Under the pieces are notes generated by a model, which made no database searches, was not told where the DNA came from, and saw nothing but the letters and a program-made list of their open reading frames with translations. From Branchiostoma lanceolatum (lineage: Eukaryota > Chordata > Leptocardii > Amphioxiformes > Branchiostomatidae): a stretch of DNA of 64,000 bases. The DNA lies in contig NC_089725.1 in assembly GCF_035083965.1 (NCBI RefSeq), positions 26,607,925 through 26,671,924 on the forward strand, in the 5' to 3' direction. This document shows, in pieces, positions 36,401 through 48,492 of the stretch. The translations under genes and the position numbers were made by a program. Every line of letters starts with the position of its first letter. The first letter of the stretch is position 1.

Positions 36401-39400
36401 CCAGGGACAGGGAGACACAGTCAGCACCAGGGACAGGGAAACACAGTCAGCACCAGGGATAGTGAAACACAGTCAGCACCAGGGGCAGGGAAACACATTC
36501 AGCACCAGGGACAGGGAAACACAGTCAGCACCAGGGACAGGGAAACATTTTTGCTCATCCGCCAGCTGCATCCCATTTTAATCTTACTGCCTATGTCAAG
36601 TTTTATGTCTATCAACTATGTATTTGTCGTTTATGTACTTGTATTGTTATCTAGTACTTGTAATGTATTGTAATTGGATAGTGGTTATAAAAGGACGGGC
36701 CATTTTACCCCTGTTCAGTTACAAAGCGTAAAGAAGCAGTGAATAGAGAGATCAATAAAGACTGGCTAGTTTTGTTTCATACTTGAATGTAGTTGAAGGG
36801 TTTAACAGACAATTACGTCACCCGTGATATTTCGCGGATGAAATGATGAAACAAATTCAAACAAAAATAAAAAATATGTACATAAATGTTGGGCAATAAA
36901 GTGCAAACGCAGTAAAAGGCGATCATGAACACAGTTGAAGAACCGTCCAAATGTTCCCATGCTCGTGTAATATCGGATCAAAACACAAAATCTACTTTGA
37001 TTTCTGACGATGTTTGGCGGCAACCATGAACACCATGTGTTCCCAATGCTGTGTATTGTTGGTAGTGATGGAATGGAAAGCTTCCCCAAAAGGCACGGGT
37101 CGGGGGTTAGCCCCTGTGGCGTGTGTGACTCTAGGTCGGCTTGTCCTATCTGGGAAAATAAATTGGTTTCCAGCGTGTAATCCTCCGATACAAGGCACTT
37201 GCTCACTGCCAGGTTTGGTGCAATTGTACAGACTGAATGTGATCCTGGGGCATGGTCTCCCCAAAACAACCATCATTCATCCCTTGAGAGTTACAAATAG
37301 CTACACGGGATGCGATGTCATTTATTTACCCCTTTCTGAGAATACCTTTAGTCACTTTTAAACACTCACACGATGTAGTAAAGGTAACAAAGTAACGCAG
37401 GACGTGCTTTATTAATACATTATGATCTTCCCACTGAAATAACCACCATACATTGAGAGTTACAATAGCTACATGCGGATGCGATGTCATTTCCTCTTTT
37501 CTAAAAAATACTTTTAGTCACTGAAATAACTTTCCTAATACCCACCTGATATAGTAAAGGTAACCAAGTACAGCAGGACGTGCTTTTTCAATGCATTGTA
37601 ATCTTCCAAAAATAACTGTCATTCAGTGACAGTTACAATACCTACATGCGGATGCGATGTCATTTCCTCTTTTCTAAAAATACTTTTAGTCACTGGAATA
37701 ACTTTCTTAATACCCACCTGATGTAGTAAAGGTAATAAGGTAACGCAGGGCGTGCTTTATCAATGCATTGTAATCTTCCCAAAATAACTATTATTAACTG
37801 AGTTACAATAGCTGCTTTGGACGCGATGTCAGTTACTATTTTCTAAAGATACCTTTTGTCACTGGAATAGCTTTCCAAACACCCACACGGTGTAGTAAAG
37901 TTAAGAAAGTACACGCGGCAAGACGTACTTTAGCAATGCATTATCATCTGTGGAATATTAGAATTGAACGGGCCAGTTTTTCATATCAGGTTGTGAAAAC
38001 AAAAGCTCGTTTAAACTGCAGCATTTATCACATGATGAGCAAGTCGATATTTCATGATATGTCAGAAGAATGTCTACATCCCGCTAGTGGTAATAACTGA
38101 AAAATACTCCCTATCCGCTGAAGCATAAAGGAATTCATTTTGTGGTTATCCAGATACTCAGTTATTTTAGAGTACATCCAACAGTTTATAAGTTAGAATC
38201 GCCATGGGCATGTGCACGTGTGATGTGCTACTGACTCAACGGAAGCTGTTACAATTCTGTACTTGTCTTGCTTGTGTAAATGGATGACGAAGACAAGGCT
38301 ATAATAGTTCTTCGACTTACTTTGTACATCTTACAGCATGATTCTAGTACATTCAAGTAGCTGGTGTTAGTGCAATGCGGCTTTGCATCGGCTTGCGTTT
38401 TTGGTAAAGCACGCCGGGTCACCCCTACTCTGCTGAATAAGTGTGTTGGGTTCTTTTGCGTGCAGAAGTTTGACGCTTGAGGCTAACGCCTAAAGCTCGC
38501 TCATACGCGGGGCCACCGGATTTACGTCCCCTTCCGAAAGGAAGATGCGACTCTTTTCCAGTGCAGGAAATCGCGCCGCCGGCTCCACGGAACTTGGACG
38601 AGACGGCAGAGTGCACAGACCTCTACACCACGCGAGGACAAAACTAGCTCATTAGCATTCGGCATGTTACCGACAAGGTCAAGGTCAACTTTAAGGCGGA
38701 TTTGGGGGGCCACCGGGCGAACCCATAAGTTAACCCCGTGGGGTCGTAATCCGATTTGCATGTAACCAAATCCTGTAGATGCCGATGTGAAGGTCCGGAA
38801 ATAATTCATCAGTCACGCACGTTCCGAGCCATTACATGCGCCGTGCTGGAAGGCGACTCCGGGATTTAGAGCAGCGGCGGCGCTCTTAAAAACAGCACGT
38901 GGTAATGGCACCTTTATGTATTGCGAGTCGTTCCGAGCATGCCGAATTGACTTCGAGTACCTGGGATAGACGTAACGCAGGCTAATGGCGGTACTAATCG
39001 TTTGGCAAGGGTCAGTTCTGGCGTCTTCTTGTCAGATTTATCATCCGGCTAGGATGTCTGTGGCAGTTCGGGGGCCTACCGTGACATTCCACCGGCTTAC
39101 AGGGGCGTTCCGCGGGCTTACGGAGATTTCCCGGTTTAATGCTTTAAAGCCCCAACAGTATGGATTAAGCAGTGTATCATCCTGTTAGCCAGCTACGCTG
39201 TGAATAATGATCGACGGAGCTGTGATTAACGACTGACACTAGAAGTTAACTTTGTTTGGAAAACGAGAAAGGTTTGCATCAGATAAAGAGAGCCCAGCTC
39301 TAAGGAAACGTCATGTTCAGGACGCCTAGGACTAGATCACACGTACGTAGGGCACGAGAAGATTAAAGTCGTGACTCCGATTACGATTCAAAGAATAGGG

Positions 39401-42400
39401 TCGGCAGGTACAGACATGCTCTTTTAATTCTTTTGTGTGTGTGTGGATTCCAGCCGACAGATACTTAAGCAATGTAAAACTAGAATGCATCAGGTAACTG
39501 GTATTGTCAACATCGCGTTGTCATTCCACAGATATGCATATTACACGCACAGTTGTTGGACTTGTTAAGTCTGTTTATGTAAGAGTTTCTATTGCAATAA
39601 GAATGGGAACATGTTGGAAAACGGTTATACAACGTTTTCATCACTCAGATGTCAGATTGAAAACTCTATTCCCTTGCCGGCAGTCGACCAAAGGCTAGGG
39701 CGGCAGGTCTTCGCTAGGGTCGGTCATGTCCTCGAGTAACCGGAAAGACAACTTTTTCCTAGGACTTGTTGTGACACAAGTCTGCGAGAAAATGACTACC
39801 TTGAGCGTGAGGCGTTATCATGCCTCATTTGACGGGGAATCGACTTGTGGAGATGTTGAAAAGCTCGAATCGAGGTGATGGTAATGGAGGTATGGGTAAT
39901 ATCTTCATCACATTGGCGGAGAAGATTTCCCGAAATGGGGTTTCTCAGGGCAATAGAGCTGCTCCTTGGCGATTTGAGCTGATTCATGAGACTCTAAGCA
40001 TTAGCTGTTCTCCTATGGGCTCCAAATCAAGGACGTACACGGATGAGCCAGACCATGCACTACCTACATTCATAAACTGTGTCTATATGTGAACTGTACT
40101 TTGGAGGACCTGCCCAGTGCAATGAAAGATAGGGAGGGATAGAAGAGAAGGACCATGAGCACTGTGAGGTCGTCACGATGATGATGAAGATGATGAAGCA
40201 TTAGCTTGTATTTTTTTTCGGTCCCTTTGTCGGCATGTGCCACCGAAAGAAGGGCGAAGTTCTGTAACGACCAGTCATCGTTTGGACATGTTTATGATGG
40301 CCTCATCTTGTCCTCAACCTCCACCCGTCTGAACCTCCCCCTGCAACCATGTTCTCCTGCAATACATCAGCGTGGGCTAAGGTACATAAAGGCATTACAA
40401 GAGTCCTCCGGCTACGCTACTGAATTTTCTCAGGCATTCATCTCGGATTCTCGTCTCGCGCGTACGTAGGCGTGCAGCCAAGTCCTGGAGCAAGAGAAAT
40501 CACCGAGATTTACACAGATCTGAGAACGCGTAGGGAAGGTTTTCGCCTCGTACCATGCATCTTCTTTTCACGGTTTAACAAAAGGCCGAGGGAAATAAAG
40601 AGCGAACGCATGGCACCCGAGGCACAGTGTAACTGTAGGAATCCATAGAACAATATCAGTAGATCTGTATAAACACTATTTGGCGTAACACACCAGCTTT
40701 GCAGTCTCGCGACGCGGACTAGCAGCTGGTTATATTTCACTGAACAACCTGACACACCTAACGTTTGCACAGCTAACCGTAAGCGTTGTTTAAAGCTATC
40801 TTCTTGAGGATACTTATACAGTACTTGGTGGCAACGAGTTCCACTCTACGATATCGATAGTTGTAGGCAAAAACGAATAAAATTGTTAGCTGAAAACACA
40901 CATCGATCAATTCCACCTCTTACGGTCAACTTCCTGGAAATGCACCAAAAAAACAAAACAATACACCATATGCCACTCGCAAGGTAACGATCCTTGTCAA
41001 TAAAGACGAATGGAGACATCTTACAACTCGTTTGGTCTAACGTTACAAAGAACGCCCGCCCTTATCGAAAATTACTTAGGAACTGCAAACAGCTCCACCT
41101 TGTGATGATGGAAATTGTCGAGCCCACTATGAGGACTGAAGGATCAATCTTCTGATACGGACGTCTTGCCGGTACGATACCGTGATGACGAGCCCAACAG
41201 AAGCACGGAGGCGCCGAACGGAACAATCTTGCCTCAGGTTTTCCGCCACCGCCACAAATCACGCCCACGCAATGGCTGTCTGGCTGTACCGGGACGATAA
41301 GGAGCTCTCGTGCACTATAACGCGGCTCCTCGGGAGATCTCAAGACAAAATCCGTGTTAACACTTTAACCCGCGGCGCGGCGCCTTTTTCGTATACACAG
41401 TCTAACTTTTCATCCCCGCTTCCTCACTTACTCACTCACACAGGGTTCTGTGGACCAGTGAAGTTTTAACCCTTAAGCTGTCAGGTTTTCTAGCCAAGTA
41501 AAAATCAAAAATGTTTGACCCCTGACCTCACTCACAAAACCCAAGAAACAGCCGGCGGCCTTAACTCCCCTAACTTCCAGACTTCCCGAGCTGCATGAAA
41601 TCAAAGCTGTTTTCTTCTAGGACATACTCTATCCCGATTATAACCGGGTGCAGCAAACAGGGAATGTTTCCGTATCCCTGTTTAAACCGGGAATGGCAGC
41701 TTAAGGGTTTTAAGAACTGGGAGGTCCAATGTCAGGTAGGGGTCAGAAAACTACAAGAACATCATAGCCTGAAAGTCTACGGAGCGTAAAATCTCGATCA
41801 CTTCTGTACAGGAAGGAATGTGTAAACAGTGAGCGAATACATCGGAATGGCGCCTAGAAAATCCACTGCTGTTGTTATCTTCGCCGAGTACTTGTACTCG
41901 GAGGAGATTATGTTTTCGGTTGAAAAATCTGTTGGGTGGGTCTTTATGTATGTCAGGAGCATAACTCAAGGAAACTTCCATGAATCTTTATGATTTTTTG
42001 GAGGTGTGTAGTAGTTGTGCAAAGGAAGGTCAAGTTCAAAAATGGCTTACCTGGCGTTTTCCAACAGTACTGCAGCAGACTTTGCATTTTTGTGCGTTTG
42101 TATGTAGGCAAAAAAAGTGACGGAAACGTTGATGGATCTTCATGATTTTTTGCAGGTGTGTAGATGTTGTGAAAACGGAGGTCAAGTTCAAAAATGGTTT
42201 CCCTGGCATTTACCGTCGGTACTGCAGCGGGCTTTATATGTGTGTGAATTTGTATGTCGCCAGCATAACTCGAGGTGCTGTTGACGGCTGTGCACCATAT
42301 TCAGTTGGTAGGTAGGAGTGTTAAAAAGGAAGGTCAAGTTCGATAATGGGCCTCCTAGCTGATAATTAAGGTACTGCAGCTGAGTTTTAAATTTTGTGGT

Positions 42401-45400
42401 CGAATTTTCTGGAAGTGCCAGGTTCATAATTTTTCACCAATACATAGAGTCTGGAACAGGGAATAGGTGGTGTAAGTTTGGCCCTCCTAGCGGCCTGTTT
42501 GGACCTGCAGTTGGCGTTTTTGCTGAAACCTTTGGAGGCTAATAAGTACAGAAGGGGATGACGGATCGTCATGATTTTTGGTATTTAAATAGCTTGGGTA
42601 ATGTTTTATATAATCAAATACGTATGAGGAAAACCAGGAACTAATTTGCATAATAAATGAAGAAAGTTTAGTAATCCGCTTAAAGTTTGTGGTCGAATTT
42701 TTTGCAGGTACTAAGGTTATGATTTTTTGAGTGGTAGATAGATCTTGGGGCAGAGAGTAAATGATGTACGTTTGGGCCTCCTTGCGGCTTGCCTTAAACT
42801 GCAGTGGGCCTATTTGTTTGTAACTTTTGGGGAGGATAACTCAAGCAGGGGATGATGGATTATTCTTGTATTTGGTGTATATGTTCCTTAGGTGATGATC
42901 AGCATAATGATATGCTCATTATGCAGATCATGACCTACTTGACGTAATAATTGGCATATATAGGACTGCCGCACCATAGTACGCGGCATGTGTTAGTATA
43001 CATCTGGCGTCCAGAATCTAGGTCAACAGCTGGCGTCCAGAATCTAGGTCAACAGCTGGCGTCCTGAATCTAGGTCAACAGCTAGCTTACTAGGTGGGCA
43101 ATTGAAAAAAACAGGACTAAAATGTATCTGTTATGTTTGGTATGAAGGTTTAAAAGTGGATCTTACGATTGACGTAACATGGTAATTATGCCAAACAGGG
43201 TCTAATTTGCATGATTAATGAAATGTTTTAAAATGCGCTGAGTTCTATGTTTGTGCCCGTTTATATGCATTTTAGTCGTATTTTAGTCTTTGTGAAAGCT
43301 TGTATCAAGGTCTGCATATTGTTCAGTTACCAGGGCTAACCCTAGCCTTTGTAATAGCCGTAGCCTTTGGTAGCCCTGACTGTACTTATCTACAGCCGAA
43401 AAAACAAATAAAAACAAATCACCTTTGAAAACTGTGTCATCCTTCACTGAGAAAGAGAGGCTAGTAATTACCGATTATAATCGAAAAATCAATTATTCAA
43501 ATGACCTCATTTGAATTATTGCTGAGATTATACTAAGATAATAACACTATGCTCGTAAATGACAGGACTTTTTATATTCATGTTGGGTATTTCAAAATAG
43601 CTGAATCTGATAATTGACATAGCCAAGCCAAGTTCAACAATAAGATGCTGATTATGCAAAACAGGGTCTAATATTTAATAGAGTTATACTACTTCACTAC
43701 GTTTCGAGAATCCATCCAGTTTTATTGCGTATCCTATTACCTGGATGTCTAACCGTCATTGACATTCCATGAGAGTACTTTCAGACCTGGGGCATATCAA
43801 GCCACTGAGAAAGAGGGGAACATTGATAGATATTATTTAAGCAAATAAAGACTTGAATTTAATTCTTGTTTAGAAAAAGGGCTATGTAATGCCATATTGG
43901 TAAATGGCGGGAATTTGGTACTTGCATCTGTCGGTACAATTCATATTATTTGGCGAAGATATGAGGTCGTGGAACTCTAGTTGCTCAATCTTTTTTCCGG
44001 CTTTCTCCTCGGCTGCCTTAGACTTTTCATGAATTTCGTCTAATTATTGCGCCCAGGGCATGGCGCCGGCTCAATGTAAACTTGCAAGAGCCGTCCGGGA
44101 GTCTTTTAGGAGACCCGAGCAAGTGTTTTGTCAAGTTTCCTCTGCTCTAAAGCCGCCACAACTCGGCTTCCAAGGCTGGTGCTTTCTTGTGCGCCTTTCA
44201 TCCAGGTTTTGATACATGTTGGCTATTCTGCGCTTCGGTAGTCCAAAAACAAATCTTCCATGTACTCCCACATAATACGTACACGAAAGGAACCGCCAGA
44301 GTGTTTCGGTTGGGTGACAAAGAAAGTTTACCTCCTTGATGTGACACGTCGTACGTTACTTGTAAATAGGTTCCCATTCTATAGTACGTGCAGCAAGAAG
44401 GCTACTTAGGACAGCAGGGTTACCATTCAACTCACCGCGTAAATGTTCTCGCCGACAGCCAGCACAGGTCTTAGAGCTTCGGGCACTTCTGTTGAAATTT
44501 CTGCCTTTGACGGCCCTACCTGAGGGATGTCCCTATGGCGGTTGAGCTCCTGGTCCCACTTTACCCCGGTTCAATCCTGTGTCAGGGCATCTCGTTTGGA
44601 GCTGCATCCGTCTTTCGGAAGGTACAGAATTTCCAAAGACGTATACATTAAAAAAAAGGATGTTTATCGTCATCATTGCAACAATTTCATAGTTGAAGCT
44701 AAGAAAATATTAATGTCAGAAATGGAGGATTTAGTGTTGGAGGAGGTACCTCAGTCACGTTAAAGGGAAAGGGCTAGCAACCATTCCCTATCAAAATACA
44801 CTGAAACAGCCAGGAAACTTGCTGCCCTGCATTACAAGAGTCTGAAGGAACGAACGAACCTTGACGATCATCCTTCCTGAAGCCAAATCATTATCGAGCC
44901 CTGCCCTATCCCAATAACGAGGGGTCAGTTCATTATCTACGGGAAATGAAGACACGTGCACGTCTTTAACAGTAAGCCTTGAACATTACGTGGGATTTGT
45001 GCTATAGATTTATCAGTAAACCCTGAACATTACGCGGGATTTGCGCTCATTCCACCCGGGACCCTGCAGCTCATACCAACAGTAAATGTCTTGCATCTCG
45101 TCAACTCGGCGCGAACTTCACGCGTTCTGAGCCCGGGGCACCCAGGGTGGGCCCGCCTGTCAGGAATGAGATTTCAATAACTCTTCTAGTTTCTGGTCTC
45201 ATGGGATACTTGTGTAATATGTACCGAGTTTGTCAACACCATTAATTTTTACCTGACACCAGAGGGGATTCATTAGAGACAACATCGCATCGTTTTGTAA
45301 CTAGATACAAGTTTGATAGATATTCGTATGACACTAATAGTATACAAATCCCCATTGCAGCAACAATCGGAAGATAATAACTTATGCTAATCAGTTCATT

Positions 45401-46752
45401 AACATGAGTCACAATTCTTTTGGTTTGACGTGTCAAATTCTATCAAAACTAAATCCTCAGCTGTAAGCTTTCAAAACTTATAATTCTAACAAGATGACCA
45501 TTTTGAAAAAAAACACATATTTGATTATAACGTCGTTCTTCCCTAGGCCCTTTGTCCTTGCCATAGATATGTAGGATGAACAAACGTAGCTCAACTCTAA
45601 GTGCTAATGACATCGTAGTTGGATTTATTTATTAGAATTCAATAGACACGCTCAGCCGCCTCGGCTAATGCAAGACGCATCTATTTTATGTTCCCACCGT
45701 TTGCGCTAAGTATCTGTGCGACACGACTCGCTGTATATGGTGTGCACGCTTCTCTGACGTCAAGCAAACCAACAAAGATCCTGCACGCTAGGGCTTCGGC
45801 CTCCGTGCGACATAAAACAGCCAGCCACTGAGTGTCCTGTATTGCCCCGGCTAGTCATTATATGATCCACGTGGACTCACTGGCAAAGTAACTCATTCAG
45901 CAGAAGGAAATATGTCTTACCGCCTGTTGGCTATGCTCAGTGGGTTAAGGATGATGCCGGTGGTGCTCAACGGTCATGTAGGAGGAAATTGGACCATTTC
46001 CTCCAGATAACCTACAGGCATAATTAACTTAAACTGAATTAAGGTTAACATTGCAGACCATTTGTCGACTCGTAGGCTTTGTTTCGTACATTAAAGGCAT
46101 TACTTGAGATTAAATGTCTACAGACTTCTGTATCAGAATAATGAAATTTGAAATTTAAAAAATGTACTTCATTACTGTAATTATGCCTACTGCACTGCTG
46201 TTACATTCAGATTACATATAAATATTGCTGTGTGGTGGGTCCTGTTGTTTATTAAATTACATTAAGGAGATATACTATGCCTTTCCTGTTTGGAGTATGA
46301 AGGGCATTTATAAAGAAGACACGTTGGCAGGAGTCGTGAAGAAAGGAGGTGGACATCAGAAAAACTCATCAGCGGGGGCCTGGTCTAAGTTTACTTAAAA
46401 ACGGCAAGAACCCGTTTACTGGGAAGAAAGATCGTATCTGACGATCATATGACGTGACCGTCGTTGCGTTTGTCCCTCCCAATATCTTTTAGATCTTGTG
46501 TAAAGACCACACATTCTGTCTAACACGATGTATTTGCCGCCTACACAGCTGATGTACGAGCTGAGGAGCCCCCATGCCACCTTAGAGGAGTTAGAGCTGG
46601 CCGAGACGGACTTACGGAGGGTGGCCGACAAGATCTTCCAGGAGCTAGATGAAGACGGGGACGGGAACCTACAGTGCAGGGAATTTGTAGACGGTCTGAC
46701 GCGGATGCCCTATCTCTTTAGGATGGCTGACGGACGGCCCATACTGCAGTGA
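33492..46752 (+). CDS. Neuronal calcium sensor-family EF-hand protein (208 aa)
   Basis: Two coding exons, 33492-33914 and 46549-46752, join in phase 0 across a 12.6-kb intron. The protein is continuous with family members at the junction (ELLHVLK|LMYEL), so no exon is missing. It has Gly2 (MGEVLGKF), suitable for N-myristoylation, and the family's inactive first EF-hand with the KDCPDG signature (48-53). Three EF-hands have canonical ligands: 88-99 (DRDGSGTVDFKE), 124-135 (DLDGNGEISMQE) and 175-186 (DEDGDGNLQCRE). NCS proteins bind Ca2+ and switch membrane association and target binding. At 208 residues it is slightly longer than the usual 190-200. The subfamily (hippocalcin, visinin, recoverin, NCS-1 or an invertebrate-only group) cannot be fixed by eye. 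The N-terminus after Gly2 is unlike the common GKxxSKL form. Confidence 0.93.
36107..36546. repeat. 26-bp minisatellite, array 2 (same unit as array 1)
   Basis: About 16 units of the same 26-bp sequence as the array at 30968, in the same orientation, 4.3 kb beyond the end of that array and on the other side of the first calcium-sensor exon. Some units are shortened (36112-36140 and about 36175-36190). Frames through it are artefacts. Confidence 0.95.
37266..37945. repeat. Four-copy ~170-bp satellite
   Basis: The shared block GCGATGTCATTTCCTCTTTT and its variants occurs near 37313, 37482, 37655 and 37824, giving spacings of about 169, 173 and 169 bp. A second shared block, TAGTAAAGGTAA, appears about 60 bp after each. 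Copies differ at roughly 15-25% of sites, so the array is not recent. Confidence 0.85.
38430..38560. repeat. Dispersed repeat, copy 1 (TGTGTTGGGTTCTTT family)
   Basis: GTGTGTTGGGTTCTTTTGCG, then TGCAG and TTTGACGC, then GAAGCTC-like sequence, resembles the copy at 54431-54500. The GGATTTACGTCCCCTTCCGA part matches a common invertebrate repeat pattern I have seen before. Exact limits are not visible. Confidence 0.6.
40678..40856. repeat. Dispersed ~180-bp repeat, copy 1
   Basis: It starts TTTGGCGTAACACACCAGCT, continues with GCAGCTGGTTATAT-like sequence and ends near AACGAGTTCCACTCTACGA. A second copy in the same orientation lies at 62754-62937 with the same order of blocks and about 80% identity. 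No coding potential is seen. Confidence 0.8.
41940..42960. repeat. Diverged dispersed repeat block (TGATTTTTTG...GGTCAAGTTC family)
   Basis: The blocks TGATTTTTT.AGGTGTGTAG and AAGGTCAAGTTCAAAAATGG occur at about 41990 and 42020, then again at about 42143 and 42178, and in weaker form at about 42285 and 42330. Later parts carry GCCTCCTAGCGGC and GCCTCCTTGCGGC. An inverted relative of that last block is present at 63196-63280. This looks like several old copies of one family. Confidence 0.7.
43004..43081. repeat. Three tandem 26-bp units
   Basis: CTGGCGTCCAGAATCTAGGT plus CAACAG repeats three times; only one base differs (CCAG to CCTG in copy three). The near-identity indicates a recent local duplication. 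The sequence is unrelated to the other 26-bp minisatellite. Confidence 0.9.
43318..43420. repeat. Possible LINE 3' tail, copy 1
   Basis: GTTACCAGGGCTAACCCTAG, then CTTTGTAATAGCC, then AGCCCTGACTGTA, ending in an AAACAAATAAAAACAAATC run. A relative at 57285-57400 has the same order and ends in AAATCAAATC repeats. A fixed 3' end followed by a short simple repeat is typical of CR1/L2-type LINE copies. Confidence 0.55.
44530..44640. repeat. Possible tRNA-derived SINE fragment
   Basis: CCGGTTCAATCC at about 44567-44578 resembles a tRNA B box, with TATGGCGGTTGAG upstream as a weak A-box candidate. No complete cloverleaf can be drawn. The TTTCGGAAGG that follows recalls the TTCCGAAAGG of the repeat at 38430. 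Confidence 0.3.
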
Positions 46753-47621
46753 TAGCGCCTGGAGGCAGCGCCACTCATGGAACACACAACAGCATAGCCC
46801 ACGGGCATACCTTTCAAGTCTGTTATTTGCCAAGCTCAACGGGTAGGAGCTGCTGGGGGAAAAGTGTTATTCTCAAAGGAAAACATATTCATGCTATTAG
46901 CATGGAGTGTGGGAGATAAAATCGCGACGTAGACACCAAATTATGCTTTCGGAATCACCCTATCAACTCTGCTTTAAGACGTGTAAACATGGGACAGCAA
47001 CCGGCGAAAACGGCAATCTCAACATTCTCGTGTATACATGGGAAAACTGATTTTCATGGGATGAAAGCCAGATACATGTCAGGCATAATTTTTGTGTTGG
47101 AAATTACAGTTCAATCCTGTTCAAGAATGACTTCTACCCGACACAGATGAACTTTCAAGCTAATGTCAGACATAAGCTGGATACACACCAGACCTGTGCT
47201 TGTTCTGTGTCAATGTTTTGATATAATAATGCTGTCATCGGTACGGTAACAAAGTCTTGTATACAAACTGTATCAAAAACATAACCACTTGTGACAAACG
47301 TATGAAACAATCGTATGAAACATTGCAGTGACTCATACTTCAATTTAATGCAGTCATTTTATTCAACGGCGTATCAAACTTTACACTCTTAAGCAGGTCC
47401 ATCATTCTCAGGTGATGATGTTATCCTCTGGTCGTCTTTGTAGCTGTAACTCAGTCACTAGACACCCCTACGCAGATGTCTCCTCCTTGTATCGGCCGTG
47501 TTCTTTACCAATGACTGTTTTTGTTAACGATCGTGTCCTTGGGGCCACCTTACATGTTAGTGAAAATGTATTGCCGAGGCTAAATGACTTCTTGTCGTTG
47601 AGATAAAAAGGAAACTAGAAC

Positions 47622-47627
47622 AATAAA
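47622..47627 (+). promoter_or_regulatory. Likely poly(A) signal of the calcium-sensor gene
   Basis: A consensus AATAAA lies 870 bp after the stop codon at 46750-46752. Another AATAAA occurs near 47930, so the exact end is uncertain. Confidence 0.45.
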
Positions 47628-48057
47628 GCGTAGCGTAACGAAATGTTACATCGTTCCGAGAATAGGGAACGTCTAACCATTCACCACGGGTCCTAAATCA
47701 GGAACAACCGACATAAACATGTTTCGACATAGCCACAGCTAATCGTTAGCATAAGATACAGTACATAATGGGACATTATCATTTGTTACTCCTAGCAATG
47801 TGATTAAAAAGATTATGTGCTTTCGGCAAATACAGAGTTTTACTTACGTTTTGTATTGCTTGCTTAAAATGCCAGAGGCACTTTTTCACATATTACTAGT
47901 ATGCTACTGCAATGTACGTATATTCCCAAAATAAAGAGTAAAGGTAATCACTAATATTAGATCTACCTTGTTCAGAAACAAACAAACAAGCAAACAAACA
48001 AATCAACCACAAGTGCACAGCAACGTAAGCGAACAACCAACTATTACGAAAATCTAG

Positions 48058-48461
48058 TATCCAACCAACCAACCAATGAACCAGCCAGCCAACCAACCAA
48101 CCAAAGCAGCCAGCCAACCAACCAACCAACCAACCAACCAACCAACCAACCAACCAACCAACCAACCAACCAACCAACCAACCCAACAACCAACCAACCA
48201 ACCCACCAACCCACCAACCCACCAACCAACCAACCAACCAATCAACCAACCAACCAACCAACCCACCAACCCACCAACCAACCAACCCACCAACCAACCA
48301 ACCAACCAACCAACCAACCAACCAAACCAACCAGCCAGCCAGCCTACCCTGGAATCCAAACCTATCATAGCTCCCTAGTCTCCTCTCTATTTGCGGGTTG
48401 GTTTGTTGGTTTGTTGGTTTGTTGGTTTGTTGGTTTGTTGGTTTGGTTGGTTGGTTGGTTA
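48058..48461. repeat. (CCAA)n microsatellite with inverted (TTGG/TTTG)n partner
   Basis: About 280 bp of CCAA tetranucleotides with some CCCA and CCAG variants (48058-48340) are followed, after about 55 bp of unique sequence, by GGTTTGTT and GGTT repeats (48396-48461) in the complementary orientation. The two could pair as a long hairpin in single-stranded DNA or RNA. It sits just past the 3' end of the SMB receptor gene. Confidence 0.9.
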
Positions 48462-48492
48462 GTTGTAACCTCCTGTAGGACACTGAAACTAT

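Larger units (their letters stand above)
33915..46548 (+). other. 12.6-kb intron of the calcium-sensor gene, repeat-rich
   Basis: No further exon is supported. It contains the second 26-bp minisatellite (36107-36546), a four-copy ~170-bp satellite (37266-37945), dispersed repeats at 38430-38560 and 40678-40856, a diverged repeat block (41940-42960), three 26-bp units (43004-43081) and a possible LINE tail (43318-43420). It also contains a GATGATGAT run near 35161 and a SINE-like stretch near 44530-44640. Confidence 0.7.
46753..48492. other. Convergent intergenic region between calcium sensor and SMB receptor
   Basis: It holds the 3' UTR of the calcium sensor with AATAAA at 47622-47627, and beyond it the CCAA microsatellites. 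The open frames inside the CCAA run (NQPT or GWLV repeats) are artefacts. No gene is seen. Confidence 0.6.

Noticed and set aside
48044..48483. GWLV- and NQPT-repeat ORFs on both strands, up to 195 codons
   Set aside because: They are translations of the CCAA microsatellite.
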